Shown piece by piece: positions 49,242-57,678 of a DNA stretch of 64,000 nucleotides. Within the stretch, counting starts at the first letter, position 1. Each line of letters starts with the position of its first letter. The DNA is from Aldehydirespirator sp965117015 (GTDB taxonomy: Bacteria > Actinomycetota > Acidimicrobiia > Acidimicrobiales > Aldehydirespiratoraceae), in NCBI GenBank assembly GCA_965117015.1, contig OZ220747.1, forward strand, positions 2,542,001-2,606,000. Reading direction: 5' to 3'. The translations under genes and the position numbers were made by a program. The notes under the pieces are model-generated. The model was not told where the DNA came from, searched no databases, and was given only the letters and a program-made list of their open reading frames with translations.

Positions 49242-52200
49242 TTGATCGCATCTCCCGTCGACAGCGCGGCGCCCGAGGTGGGCGCGAACGGCATCGCCCA
49301 GCAGCAGCCGACGGTGCTGGCTGTCGTGGTCGCCCACGAGCCCGGCGATTGGTTCGACGAGACACTCGAATCGCTGTCCCTACAGGACTACGAGTCCCTG
49401 GGCACGGTCGTCGTCGACGCGGCCTCCTCGGGGATCGGCGCGCGGGTCTCGGAGCTCATAGGTGATGCCGCCGTAGTCGACGGTGCCGGGACCACCGGGT
49501 TCTCCCAAGCGGCCAACGCCGTGCTCGACGCGGGGATCGAGGCTGACTTCCTGCTGGTGTGCCACGACGACGTGGCCCTGGCGCCCGACGCGGTCTCGGT
49601 GCTGGTGGCCGAGGCGCTGAGGAGCAACGCAGGGATCGTCGGTCCCAAGATCGTCGAATGGGACCGGCCCGAGATCATCCAGCACGCCGGCTACGACGTC
49701 GACCGCTTCGGCGTGCCTGCGGAGCGGGTCGGCGCGGACGAACTCGACCAGGAGCAGCAGGACGGTGTGAGCGACGTGTTCGCCCTTCCCTCCGCAGTGC
49801 TGCTGATCCGCCGCGATCTGTTCGTGCGCCTGGGCGGCTTCGACGGGGGCATGACCTTCCGGGGCGAGGACGTGGATCTGTGCTGGCGGGCCCAGATGGC
49901 CGGGGCTCGGGTGATGTTCGTCGGAGGCGCGGTGGCCCGGCACCGGGAAGGACTCGTGTCCCGCACGGGTGTCGACGACACGAGGCTCACCGAGACCCGC
50001 CACGCGCTGCGGGCGATGCTGGTCAACCACGGCCGCATCTCGCTCACCGTGTTCCTGCCGGTTGCCCTGATCATGGCCGTCTTCGAGATCTTGCTGGCTA
50101 TCTTCACCGCCCGGTTCGGCCGGGTGCGCGACGTGATCAAGGCTTGGGTCTGGAACATCTCCCGGCTCGACGTAGTGTCGCAGCGCCGCCAGGCCAACGC
50201 CCTGGTTCGCCGGGTGCGCCAGGCCGACGTGACCGCGCTCCAGTACTTCGGCAGCGTCCGCCTCCTTTCCTTCCTGAGAAGGCAATCCGGCGCGGAGTCG
50301 TCCGGGCTGCTCAGCGCGGCCGGTAGGGGAGTCTTCGGAGGACTGCGCACCGGCACCAACCGGCTGGCGTGGATCGCGTGGATCGTGGTCCTGGCATTCG
50401 TGCTGTTCGGATCGCGCCGGCTCCTGTCCTCGGGCGTTCCCGCGGTGGGGGACTTCGCCGCCTTTGGAGAAGACGCCACCGACATGCTCAAGTCGTGGTG
50501 GGGCGGGTGGAGCGAACGCAACGCCGGTGCGCCGTCCTCGAACCTGGGGATTCTCCTGTACCTCGGCGTGCTCGGCTGGGTCCTCGGCAGCATGGCCCTT
50601 GTTCGCACCCTGGCCGTCATCGCGCTGATCGTTGTCGGCTTGGTCGGCTCCTACCGCCTGCTGGCCGCAACCGGCTCCCGCCGGGCGCAGGCGAGCACTC
50701 TGTTCGCCTACCTCCTCGTCCCCCTCGCGCCTGCGTCGGTGGCGAGTGGGTCGTTGGCCGGTCTCGTCGGCTACGCGGCCGCTCCGTGGATGCTGCGGGA
50801 GTTGCTGCGGGCCTCGCGAGCCGCGCCGTTCCGTCAGGGGCCCCAGGGATTCGGGAGCCGCGTCGCGGTGTACGTGTCGCTGGGAGTGGCTGCTGGCGCC
50901 GCGGCGCTGATCGTCCCGGCCGCCGCCGGACTCGTGGTGCTGCTGGCGGCCGGCCTGGTGGCGGGCAGCCTTCTCGCGGGCCGGCCCGAAGGCGTTCCCC
51001 GCCTGCTGGTCGCCACCGCGCTGGCCGTGCCGGCGGCGGCCTTCCTGGCCTTCCCGACCGTGGTGGACCTGCTGGCGTCCGGCCCGGACTGGGGATTCCT
51101 GGCCGACGGGCGCGACGGGTCTGCCGGCGCGGTCTCATTCGGCGAGATCCTGCGCTTCGCGGTCGGGGCGAGCGATCCCGGATGGGTCGTCTGGCTGTTC
51201 GCGCTTCCGATGGCGGTGCCGCTGCTGCTCGGGAGAGGGTGGCGCCTGGAGCAGTCTGTGCGCCTCTGGATGGTGGCCATCGTCGCCTGGGCCGTCGCGC
51301 TGGCTGCCCAGCGGGGAGTGCTGCCGTTCGGGCTTCCCGATCTGCATCTCCTGCTGGCCCCGGCCGCGGTGGCGGTCGCCGGGCTGTGCGGCATGGCCGC
51401 ACTGTCCATCGAGCACGACCTGCGTTTCAGCCACTTCGGCTGGCGGCAGGCGCTCGTGCCGGTGACGGTGGCCGCGTCGTTGCTGCTGGCGGTGGGCAGC
51501 ATCGGCTCGCTGGAGGACGGGCGATGGCGCCTGGTCGCCAGCGATCACCATTCGGCTCTGCGCTTCGAGCCCCCGGTCTTGGAGGGCGCCTACCGCGTGC
51601 TGTGGATCGGCGCGCCCGAGTTTCTGGCCACCGAAGGGCACAGCCTGGCCCCGGGCGTGGCCTGGGCGGCCACCGTCGGCGACTCCGTGACACTCCTCGA
51701 TCGCGCCATCCCGCTCGATCGGGGTCGGGCCGATCTCTTTGCCACGGTGATCGAAGAGATCGAACAGGGCCGCACCGCCCGGGGCGGGCGCCTCCTGGCC
51801 GGTCTGGGCGTGCGCTACGTGGTGCTGCTGCACCGGCTTGCCCCCGCCCCGTTCGTCTCCGAGGAAGACTCCCGGCCGGTGCCCGCTGACCTGGTCGCCG
51901 CGATACGCGATCAGCTCGACCTCGAGTTGGTGGAAGGCACCAACAGCGCGGTCGACATGTTCGTGAACACGGCGTGGGTACCGATGCGGGCGCTCTACCC
52001 GCCGGGATTCGACGAGGGCATCGAGGACTTCACGGACCTCGAGGTCCGCCCGCTGACTCCCGGCTCGCCGATGTTCTCGGGCGACGGCCCGCCCTGGACG
52101 GCCAGGATTCCCGACAAGGCCGAGATCCTCATCAGCCACACCCCGCGGCCGGGCTGGGATCTGACGGTGGACGGCGAGCCCGTGCCCAGGCGGGAGGCGC

Positions 52201-52355
52201 TGTCGTGGACGAGGGCCTATCAGCCGTCGGAGGCAGGGGAGGTGCAGCTCTCCTACTCGGCGCCGTGGTGGCGTCACGGCGGTCAGCTCGTCGGCGCGGC
52301 CGCGCCCGTCGTGCTGGTGCTCGCGTGGCTGCGCCGGCGGATGGACCGGTCCTGA
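49242..52355 (+). CDS. Large GT2 glycosyltransferase with polytopic C-terminal half
   Basis: A protein of 1037 residues. The N-terminal GT2 domain (about 20-270) has TVLAVVVAHEPGDWFDETL, LLVCHDDVALAPDAVSVL as its acidic metal site, and FRGEDVDLCWRAQMAG. A helix pair follows (LTVFLPVALIMAVFEILL), then about a dozen membrane helices (375-750), and an exoplasmic C-terminal domain. In many actinobacteria such a protein stands next to a DUF5719 protein, as here. It probably builds or exports a surface glycan. TTG 49242 is the longest start and has TAGCCT only three bases upstream; GTG 49278 is an alternative. The stop overlaps the next ATG (ATGA). Confidence 0.88.
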   Translation: MIASPVDSAAPEVGANGIAQQQPTVLAVVVAHEPGDWFDETLESLSLQDYESLGTVVVDAASSGIGARVSELIGDAAVVDGAGTTGFSQAANAVLDAGIEADFLLVCHDDVALAPDAVSVLVAEALRSNAGIVGPKIVEWDRPEIIQHAGYDVDRFGVPAERVGADELDQEQQDGVSDVFALPSAVLLIRRDLFVRLGGFDGGMTFRGEDVDLCWRAQMAGARVMFVGGAVARHREGLVSRTGVDDTRLTETRHALRAMLVNHGRISLTVFLPVALIMAVFEILLAIFTARFGRVRDVIKAWVWNISRLDVVSQRRQANALVRRVRQADVTALQYFGSVRLLSFLRRQSGAESSGLLSAAGRGVFGGLRTGTNRLAWIAWIVVLAFVLFGSRRLLSSGVPAVGDFAAFGEDATDMLKSWWGGWSERNAGAPSSNLGILLYLGVLGWVLGSMALVRTLAVIALIVVGLVGSYRLLAATGSRRAQASTLFAYLLVPLAPASVASGSLAGLVGYAAAPWMLRELLRASRAAPFRQGPQGFGSRVAVYVSLGVAAGAAALIVPAAAGLVVLLAAGLVAGSLLAGRPEGVPRLLVATALAVPAAAFLAFPTVVDLLASGPDWGFLADGRDGSAGAVSFGEILRFAVGASDPGWVVWLFALPMAVPLLLGRGWRLEQSVRLWMVAIVAWAVALAAQRGVLPFGLPDLHLLLAPAAVAVAGLCGMAALSIEHDLRFSHFGWRQALVPVTVAASLLLAVGSIGSLEDGRWRLVASDHHSALRFEPPVLEGAYRVLWIGAPEFLATEGHSLAPGVAWAATVGDSVTLLDRAIPLDRGRADLFATVIEEIEQGRTARGGRLLAGLGVRYVVLLHRLAPAPFVSEEDSRPVPADLVAAIRDQLDLELVEGTNSAVDMFVNTAWVPMRALYPPGFDEGIEDFTDLEVRPLTPGSPMFSGDGPPWTARIPDKAEILISHTPRPGWDLTVDGEPVPRREALSWTRAYQPSEAGEVQLSYSAPWWRHGGQLVGAAAPVVLVLAWLRRRMDRS

Positions 52356-53842
52356 TGCGCTCGATGCGAGTCCTGGCCATCATCGCGATAGGCGGCCTGC
52401 TGCTGGCGGGCGTGCTGGTCGACATCGGCGACCGCGCCGTGTCGGACCGGGCTGATCGGTACGAATCGGCCCTCGTGGCGCCGACAGGCGTCGTCAACAC
52501 CTGGTTCTGTCCGGGTGGCAGCCGTCTCGATGGCATAGCGGAGCTGACGGTCCAGATGATGAACCGATCCGATGAGCCGCGAGCCGTCACTGTGTCCGTG
52601 CTGCCAGGTGGGTCTGCAGCACAGGACCTGTCGACCCGCCAGATGAGCATTGAGCCCCGCGGCCGTGCACTTCTCCAGCCGTCCCAGGCGGTGCCCGACG
52701 CCGAATGGGTGGGAGTGATGGTCGAGACGACGGGTGCCGATGTGGTCGTGGAACAGATCCTCACCGCCGCCGAGGGAGTGGGCCGCTCGCCCTGCCTCAC
52801 CCGAACGGCCGAAAGCTGGATCGTCTCCAACGGCGCCACCCGCTCGGCGGTGGAGAAAGAGCGCTTCGTCGTGATGCTGCTCAACCCGTTCCCTGACGTC
52901 GCGGTGGTCGATATCGAATTGGTGGCCGATGTGGGCCGCGACTCGATCGACGGACTTGTCGTGCCCGCCCAGCGGGTGGCGGCAGTTGACATCACATCCG
53001 AAGTGACGGTGGCGTCCACGGTCGCCGCCTTCATCGATGTCGTGTCCGGCCGGGTGGCGGCGTCGTGGATACAGATCGCAGACGGCCTCATTGCCGGCCG
53101 CGGCATCCGGACCGCGCCGGCGGTTCCCGGTGCCGCGGATCTCTGGCATCTTCCGGTTGCCGCGGTCGGGGCCGGCCGCCGGGATGTCGTCGCCGTGTCC
53201 AACCCGTCGGCCACTGACACCGCCGAGGTCGACGTGGAGATCATTCCCGAGGATCCGCAACTCGATGTGGGTCCCATCGAGATCACGGTCCGACCGGGCC
53301 GGACCGCTCTCATCGACCTGTCGCGGCAGGCGCGGCTGGACGGCATAGGCCACTTCAGCCTGGCCGTCCGCTCTCTTACGCCCGTGCCGGTGGCGGCGTC
53401 GATCATCAGTGTCACGGCTGCTCTTGCTGATTCCGATAGTTCGGCCGACACCGGTGGGGCCGCCGCGGTGGCCGGATCAACGGCGACGATCGGTGCCGAC
53501 GGGGCTGCCCGTCGCTGGCTGGTGCCCGCGGAGGTGCGCGATCAGGGTGCTGCCGCCGGGCCGGGCACCGATACCGGGTCGCTGGTGATCGTCAACCCGT
53601 CGGCTGCGGGAATCGCACAGGCCGACGTCAGCGTGGACGGCAACGTGGTCCGCTCCGTCGAGATCGGACCTCTCCGGAGCCTGAGGCTGCCCCTGCCCGG
53701 GCTGGGCTCGGGCCACTTCGTGGTGGAGGTCGATTCGTCGGCGCCGGTGGTCGTCGGCCGCGAGGTCGTCGGGCTCACCTCCCGGTCGGCATCGCTGGGG
53801 GTGGCCGTGGACCAACCGGTACCGATCGCCGGGATTCGCTGA
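52355..53842 (+). CDS. DUF5719-family exported protein
   Basis: A 495-residue protein with one N-terminal helix (VLAIIAIGGLLLAGVLVDIG) that acts as a signal anchor. It is followed by repeated beta-sandwich-like segments: NTWFCPGGSRLDG, NPFPDVAVVDIELVADVG, NPSATDTAEVDVEII and NPSAAGIAQADVSVDG. The recurring N-P-(F/S) motif about every 130-180 residues suggests three to four immunoglobulin-like repeats. It matches the actinobacterial DUF5719 family, whose gene normally follows the large GT2 gene; its function is unknown but is probably in envelope glycan assembly. ATG 52355 overlaps the GT2 stop. It is convergent with ftsH. Confidence 0.87.
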   Translation: MRSMRVLAIIAIGGLLLAGVLVDIGDRAVSDRADRYESALVAPTGVVNTWFCPGGSRLDGIAELTVQMMNRSDEPRAVTVSVLPGGSAAQDLSTRQMSIEPRGRALLQPSQAVPDAEWVGVMVETTGADVVVEQILTAAEGVGRSPCLTRTAESWIVSNGATRSAVEKERFVVMLLNPFPDVAVVDIELVADVGRDSIDGLVVPAQRVAAVDITSEVTVASTVAAFIDVVSGRVAASWIQIADGLIAGRGIRTAPAVPGAADLWHLPVAAVGAGRRDVVAVSNPSATDTAEVDVEIIPEDPQLDVGPIEITVRPGRTALIDLSRQARLDGIGHFSLAVRSLTPVPVAASIISVTAALADSDSSADTGGAAAVAGSTATIGADGAARRWLVPAEVRDQGAAAGPGTDTGSLVIVNPSAAGIAQADVSVDGNVVRSVEIGPLRSLRLPLPGLGSGHFVVEVDSSAPVVVGREVVGLTSRSASLGVAVDQPVPIAGIR

Positions 53843-53862
53843 CTCGGGATTCGCTGAGTCAG
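53831..53862. terminator. Hairpin and 15-bp tandem repeat at the DUF5719/ftsH junction
   Basis: GGGATTCGCTGACTC (53831-53845) is followed directly by GGGATTCGCTGAGTC (53846-53860), and CTGACTC (53839-53845) pairs with GAGTCAG (53856-53862). The structure contains the stop codons of both convergent genes, so it is a bidirectional terminator candidate. Confidence 0.5.
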
Positions 53863-55862
53863 GCTGCGGGTGTGGGCACGTCGGCCTGAGCGCCCGAGCC
53901 GTTACCGGCCGCCGGTGGGGGATCGGCCTCGGGCTCCGCTTCGGTGCTGGACGCGCTCTCGGTGGCGTCGGCCGACGGAGCGCCGTCGCGAGACACAGCA
54001 ATGAGGCGCTCCACTTCTTCACCGCTGATGGTCTCATGCTCGAGCAAGGCCCGGGCCACCAGGTCGAGTCCGTGGCGGTACTCGGTGAGGGTCTGGCGGC
54101 ACCGGTCCTGCTGCTCCCGCAGGATGCGTTCGGTCTCCTCGTCGATCACCCGGGCCGTCTCGTCGCTGTAGTCGCGGGTCTGCACCAGATCCTCGCCCAG
54201 GAACACCTGGTTCTGCGATCCCCAGGCCATGGGGCCGATCTCTCGGGACATGCCCCATTCGCGGACCATGGACCGGGCCAGCGCAGTGGCCCGCATCAGG
54301 TCGTCGGCCGCGCCGGTGCTGCTGATGCCGAAGACCAGTTCCTCTGCGATGCGGCCACCGAACATCACTACGAGACGGTCGAGGATGTAGTCGGCGCGGT
54401 AGATGTGACGATCCTCCTCAGGCAGCTGCATGGTGACTCCCAGCGCCATTCCGCTGGGGATGATCGTCACCTTGTGGAGCGGGTCGGCCGTCGGCAGCAC
54501 GGCCGCGCACACCGCATGGCCCGCCTCGTGATAGGCGATGGCCTCCTTCTCGTCGTCGGTGAGGGCCAGCGACTCGCGCTTCTGGCCCATGATCACCCGG
54601 TCCCGGGCCAACTCCACATGCCGGGCCGCGATCTCCTCGTCGCCCTCGCGCACTGCGTACAGGGCCGCCTCGTTGATCAAATTGGCCAGATCGGCGCCGC
54701 TCATCCCCGGCGTGCCCCGAGCCACCACGTTCAGGTCGAGGTCCTCCGCGGTGCGCTTGCCCTTGATGTGGACTCCGAGGATCGCGAACCGGTCCGACAG
54801 TTCCGGCAGCGGCACGACGACCTGGCGGTCGAAGCGTCCAGGACGCAGCAGCGCGGGGTCGAGTATGTCCGGCCGGTTGGTCGCGGCCATCATCACGATG
54901 CCCTCGGAGCCCTCGAAACCGTCCATCTCCGAGAGCATCTGGTTGAGGGTCTGCTCGCGCTCGTCGTGGCCTCCGCCCAGGCCCGCGCCGCGCTTGCGGC
55001 CGATTGAGTCGACCTCGTCGATGAAGATGATCGCCTTGCCCATCTTGCGGGCCGACTGGAACAGGTCGCGGACCCGGCTGGCCCCCACGCCCACGAACAT
55101 CTCCATGAAGTCCGATCCCGTCACCGACAGGAACGGAACACCGGCCTCGCCCGCCACCGCCTTGGCGATCAGGGTCTTCCCCGTTCCCGGCGGGCCCACC
55201 AGCAGCACGCCCTTGGGCACCCTGGCGCCTATCTCCGCGAAGCGCTCCGGCGTCTTGAGGAAGTCGACGATCTCGGTGATCTCCTGCTTGACGCCCTCAT
55301 AGCCGGCCACATCGTCGAACGTCGTGCCGGGTCGCTCGGTGGTGTAGGTCTTGGCTCGGCTCCGCCCTATCGACATGATGCTGCCCATCTGTCCCTGGGC
55401 CCGGCGCTGCATCCACCAGAAGAACAGGATGAGCAGGCCGATGGGCAGCAGCAGTGGAATAATCGACAGGAAGAAGTTGGTCTGCGGAGTCTCGTAGCGG
55501 AACTCCGGGACATGCTCGTTGATCAGCGCAGTGTCGGCATCGGGCAGCGGCAGCGGTCCGTTGGACGAGTACTCGGTGCCGTCGACGGCCGTCGCCTTGA
55601 TGCTGCCGCTGTTGTTGTTGTAGGTGCCCTTGACGATGCTGCCGTCGGTGACCCGATCCAGGAAGTCCGGATAGGAGATCCCGTCCCCGGAGTCGTCAGG
55701 GAGCATGGTGGTGGCCATGAAGACGGCGACGACGGCGCCGATCATCAGCCAAACCACCAGGCGCGAGCGACGCTGCGACTCCGGCGAGGGCCGCAGCGGC
55801 GACCCGGAGCGCTTGCCGTCGTGCGGGGGCGGCGGGGGCGGCGGAGGCGTGCTGTCTGCCAC
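53859..55862 (-). CDS. ftsH: ATP-dependent zinc metalloprotease FtsH
   Basis: A membrane AAA+ protease of 667 residues that degrades misassembled membrane and regulatory proteins. It has a Pro-rich N-terminal tail, a first helix at 34-52, a periplasmic domain to about 128, and a second helix at 130-150. Walker A GPPGTGKT is at 222-229, Walker B IIFIDEVDS at 277-285, and the second-region-of-homology NRPDILDPALLRPGRFDR at 328-345. The zinc motif HEAGH is at 444-448, followed by a Pro/Ala/Glu tail. The GTG at 55862 follows a TAGCCT box by seven bases. Its promoter and first codons are duplicated in front of the neighbouring gene. Confidence 0.97.
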   Translation of the reverse strand: MADSTPPPPPPPPHDGKRSGSPLRPSPESQRRSRLVVWLMIGAVVAVFMATTMLPDDSGDGISYPDFLDRVTDGSIVKGTYNNNSGSIKATAVDGTEYSSNGPLPLPDADTALINEHVPEFRYETPQTNFFLSIIPLLLPIGLLILFFWWMQRRAQGQMGSIMSIGRSRAKTYTTERPGTTFDDVAGYEGVKQEITEIVDFLKTPERFAEIGARVPKGVLLVGPPGTGKTLIAKAVAGEAGVPFLSVTGSDFMEMFVGVGASRVRDLFQSARKMGKAIIFIDEVDSIGRKRGAGLGGGHDEREQTLNQMLSEMDGFEGSEGIVMMAATNRPDILDPALLRPGRFDRQVVVPLPELSDRFAILGVHIKGKRTAEDLDLNVVARGTPGMSGADLANLINEAALYAVREGDEEIAARHVELARDRVIMGQKRESLALTDDEKEAIAYHEAGHAVCAAVLPTADPLHKVTIIPSGMALGVTMQLPEEDRHIYRADYILDRLVVMFGGRIAEELVFGISSTGAADDLMRATALARSMVREWGMSREIGPMAWGSQNQVFLGEDLVQTRDYSDETARVIDEETERILREQQDRCRQTLTEYRHGLDLVARALLEHETISGEEVERLIAVSRDGAPSADATESASSTEAEPEADPPPAAGNGSGAQADVPTPAA

Positions 55863-55881
55863 GACGGTCAGGCTAGTCGCG
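55841..55881 (-). repeat. Promoter/start segment of ftsH, duplicated at 57611-57651
   Basis: 35 of 41 bases match 57611-57651 without gaps, including the TAGCCT box, the spacer, the GTG and the next six codons (VADST here, VADSP there). Confidence 0.85.
55870..55875 (-). promoter_or_regulatory. TAGCCT -10 box for ftsH
   Basis: On the minus strand TAGCCT ends seven bases before the GTG at 55862; this fits a leaderless transcript. Confidence 0.5.
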
Positions 55882-55910
55882 GGGTCGTCCGATCCGGCTG
55901 CGGGGGCCTG

Positions 55911-57632
55911 CTAGCGGGATAGGCGTGCCGGGTCGCAGAACGGCCGGCCGTGACGGTCGAGCATGAACTCGTCGAGGGCCGCTCGGTGGTTCGGGCCTCC
56001 CTGCCACCAGTCCGGATCCGGGAATATCTGCGCGTATGCGTCGATCAGGCTGCAGCGGCGAGCGTTGCCCCGCTCGGTCGGGTCGATGCTCAAGGCGGCC
56101 GCCGAGATCTCGTCGACGAGGGTCGACACCGGTGTCGCGCGGTCTATGTGGGCCATCCGGGCGTTGGCCAGCAGGGTGAGAGCCACGCCGACCCCCACGA
56201 TGGCCGCGGCTGTCGTCCACGTCACGCGTCGAATCCGGCTGCTGGGCCGCGGCGAGGAATGACCCGCGGCCGCGGTGCCCGACCGGCGGAAGCGGGAGGC
56301 TGACGCGCCGACGGCGGCGACGACCGACGCGATCATGAACGACCAGCCTGTTTGGACCAGCACCGACTCGCGCCATGCCTCTCCGATCTGGGGCTCCCAC
56401 CATCGCAGCCAGGCGGACGGGCTCACCAGCAGCGCTCCCAGCAGGGTCGCCGCGGCCCCGAACGCGCCGAGGCTTGCCGCCGGCCTCAGAGAGCCGGCGG
56501 ACCCCGGCTCCGCGTCGGCCAGCCGTGCAGCCCTCCTCGCGCTCAGGACCGTCACAAGAAGCGTCGCGGCCAGCAGCACCACGATCAGTGAATTGGCCGC
56601 GAAGTCCGACACACCGTAGGTCACCTCGTCGGCGCGGACGGCGCCCGGATCCACACCGGGTGGTATGGACGGCCACGGCGGGGTGCGAAGGTCGGCGTAG
56701 CGCACCAGTTCCGACACGTGGTGCCATCCGGCTGGAGGTGCGCCGCTCAGCGCCCTTCCGGCCGCCATCTGAACCGTCTCGCTGGACACGTCGATTTCCG
56801 AGGCGGCATAGCAGTCGTTCTGGCTGCACCGGTCGGCGATGATCAGCCGGACGGGAACGAACGCGGCGAGGAATCCGGCGCTGAACGCAGCCCAGCGGCG
56901 CAGCGCCGCGGTGCGCAGCACGTTCCTGAGCGGGTGGCCGCCGGCTGCGTTGCGGGCCAGCATGAACACGGCTGCCAGCGGCGGCGCCACATAGACGAGG
57001 TCGTAGGTCAACGACGCCGCGAGGCCCAGCGCCACCATCAACGTCAGTTCGCGCCAGGACACCGGTCGGGCCTGCATGTCGCGGTCGCGGGCCACGGCCA
57101 GCGCCAGCAGCAGGAGGAGTATCACCCAGCCGGCGATCCGGAACGAGTACTTCGTCAGCGCCCCGGCCGGTCCTGCGGCGACGAGGGCAGCGGCGAATAT
57201 CAGCGGGTACAGGGCCGTGGCCGGATGGAGGCGGGCGGTTGCCGCCGAGGTGGAGGGGGGCGCGAGCGCGGCCGCGACCCGCGTCGCCACCACGGCCAGC
57301 ACCGCGACGGCCAGCACCCGCAGCACGCCCTGCACGGCTGCGAGGGTCAGGCCGGTCGCCTCGGCCGCCTCAACTGTGAAGGACCGCTCGATCGCCTCGG
57401 TGAACCGGCCGATCGGCCGGAAGTTGCCGTGGTCGAGGAACACACCGATGTCGGTGTAGACCCCGCGCGCCGCCTCGAGGGGGTTGGATCCGTACAGTCG
57501 GGCCGCCTCATAGGCTCGCTGACGTTCGTCCCCCTGAAGGGAGAAGCCCAGTAGCGGGGCTGTGACGATCAGCGCGGGCGCGGCCGCAGCGGACCAGAGC
57601 CACCGGGATCGCGGCGGCGGGCTGTCGGCCAC
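55911..57632 (-). CDS. Uncharacterised polytopic membrane protein, paralogue A
   Basis: A membrane protein of 573 residues with about ten helices and no named family that I recognise. It shares landmarks in the same order with the divergent neighbour (paralogue B): an APALIVTAPLLGFSLQGDER start, HGNFRPIGRFTEAIE, VPVRLIIADRCSQNDCYAAS, and a C-terminal RCSLIDAYAQIF...RPFCDP segment. The paired cysteines in CSQNDC and near the C-terminus suggest exoplasmic disulfides. The architecture (hydrophobic, GNFRP loop after helix 1) is reminiscent of GT-C enzymes or polymer-handling proteins, but that is only inference. GTG 57632 follows a TAGCCT box by seven bases, within a segment copied from ftsH. Confidence 0.82.
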   Translation of the reverse strand: MADSPPPRSRWLWSAAAAPALIVTAPLLGFSLQGDERQRAYEAARLYGSNPLEAARGVYTDIGVFLDHGNFRPIGRFTEAIERSFTVEAAEATGLTLAAVQGVLRVLAVAVLAVVATRVAAALAPPSTSAATARLHPATALYPLIFAAALVAAGPAGALTKYSFRIAGWVILLLLLALAVARDRDMQARPVSWRELTLMVALGLAASLTYDLVYVAPPLAAVFMLARNAAGGHPLRNVLRTAALRRWAAFSAGFLAAFVPVRLIIADRCSQNDCYAASEIDVSSETVQMAAGRALSGAPPAGWHHVSELVRYADLRTPPWPSIPPGVDPGAVRADEVTYGVSDFAANSLIVVLLAATLLVTVLSARRAARLADAEPGSAGSLRPAASLGAFGAAATLLGALLVSPSAWLRWWEPQIGEAWRESVLVQTGWSFMIASVVAAVGASASRFRRSGTAAAGHSSPRPSSRIRRVTWTTAAAIVGVGVALTLLANARMAHIDRATPVSTLVDEISAAALSIDPTERGNARRCSLIDAYAQIFPDPDWWQGGPNHRAALDEFMLDRHGRPFCDPARLSR

Positions 57633-57651
57633 GGTGGGCAGGCTAGTCGCG
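57611..57651 (-). repeat. Copy of the ftsH promoter/start segment
   Basis: This is the partner of 55841-55881 (35/41 identity). It provides the promoter and first six codons of paralogue A. Confidence 0.85.
57640..57645 (-). promoter_or_regulatory. TAGCCT -10 box for paralogue A
   Basis: It ends seven bases before the GTG at 57632 on the minus strand. The opposite-strand TAGCCT for paralogue B is only 20 bases away. Confidence 0.5.
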
Positions 57652-57664
57652 TGCGGCCCGGATG

Positions 57665-57670
57665 TAGCCT
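57665..57670 (+). promoter_or_regulatory. TAGCCT -10 box for paralogue B
   Basis: It ends eight bases before the ATG at 57679; no Shine-Dalgarno is present. With the box for paralogue A it forms a back-to-back promoter pair in 46 bases. Confidence 0.5.
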
Positions 57671-57678
57671 CGGCGACG

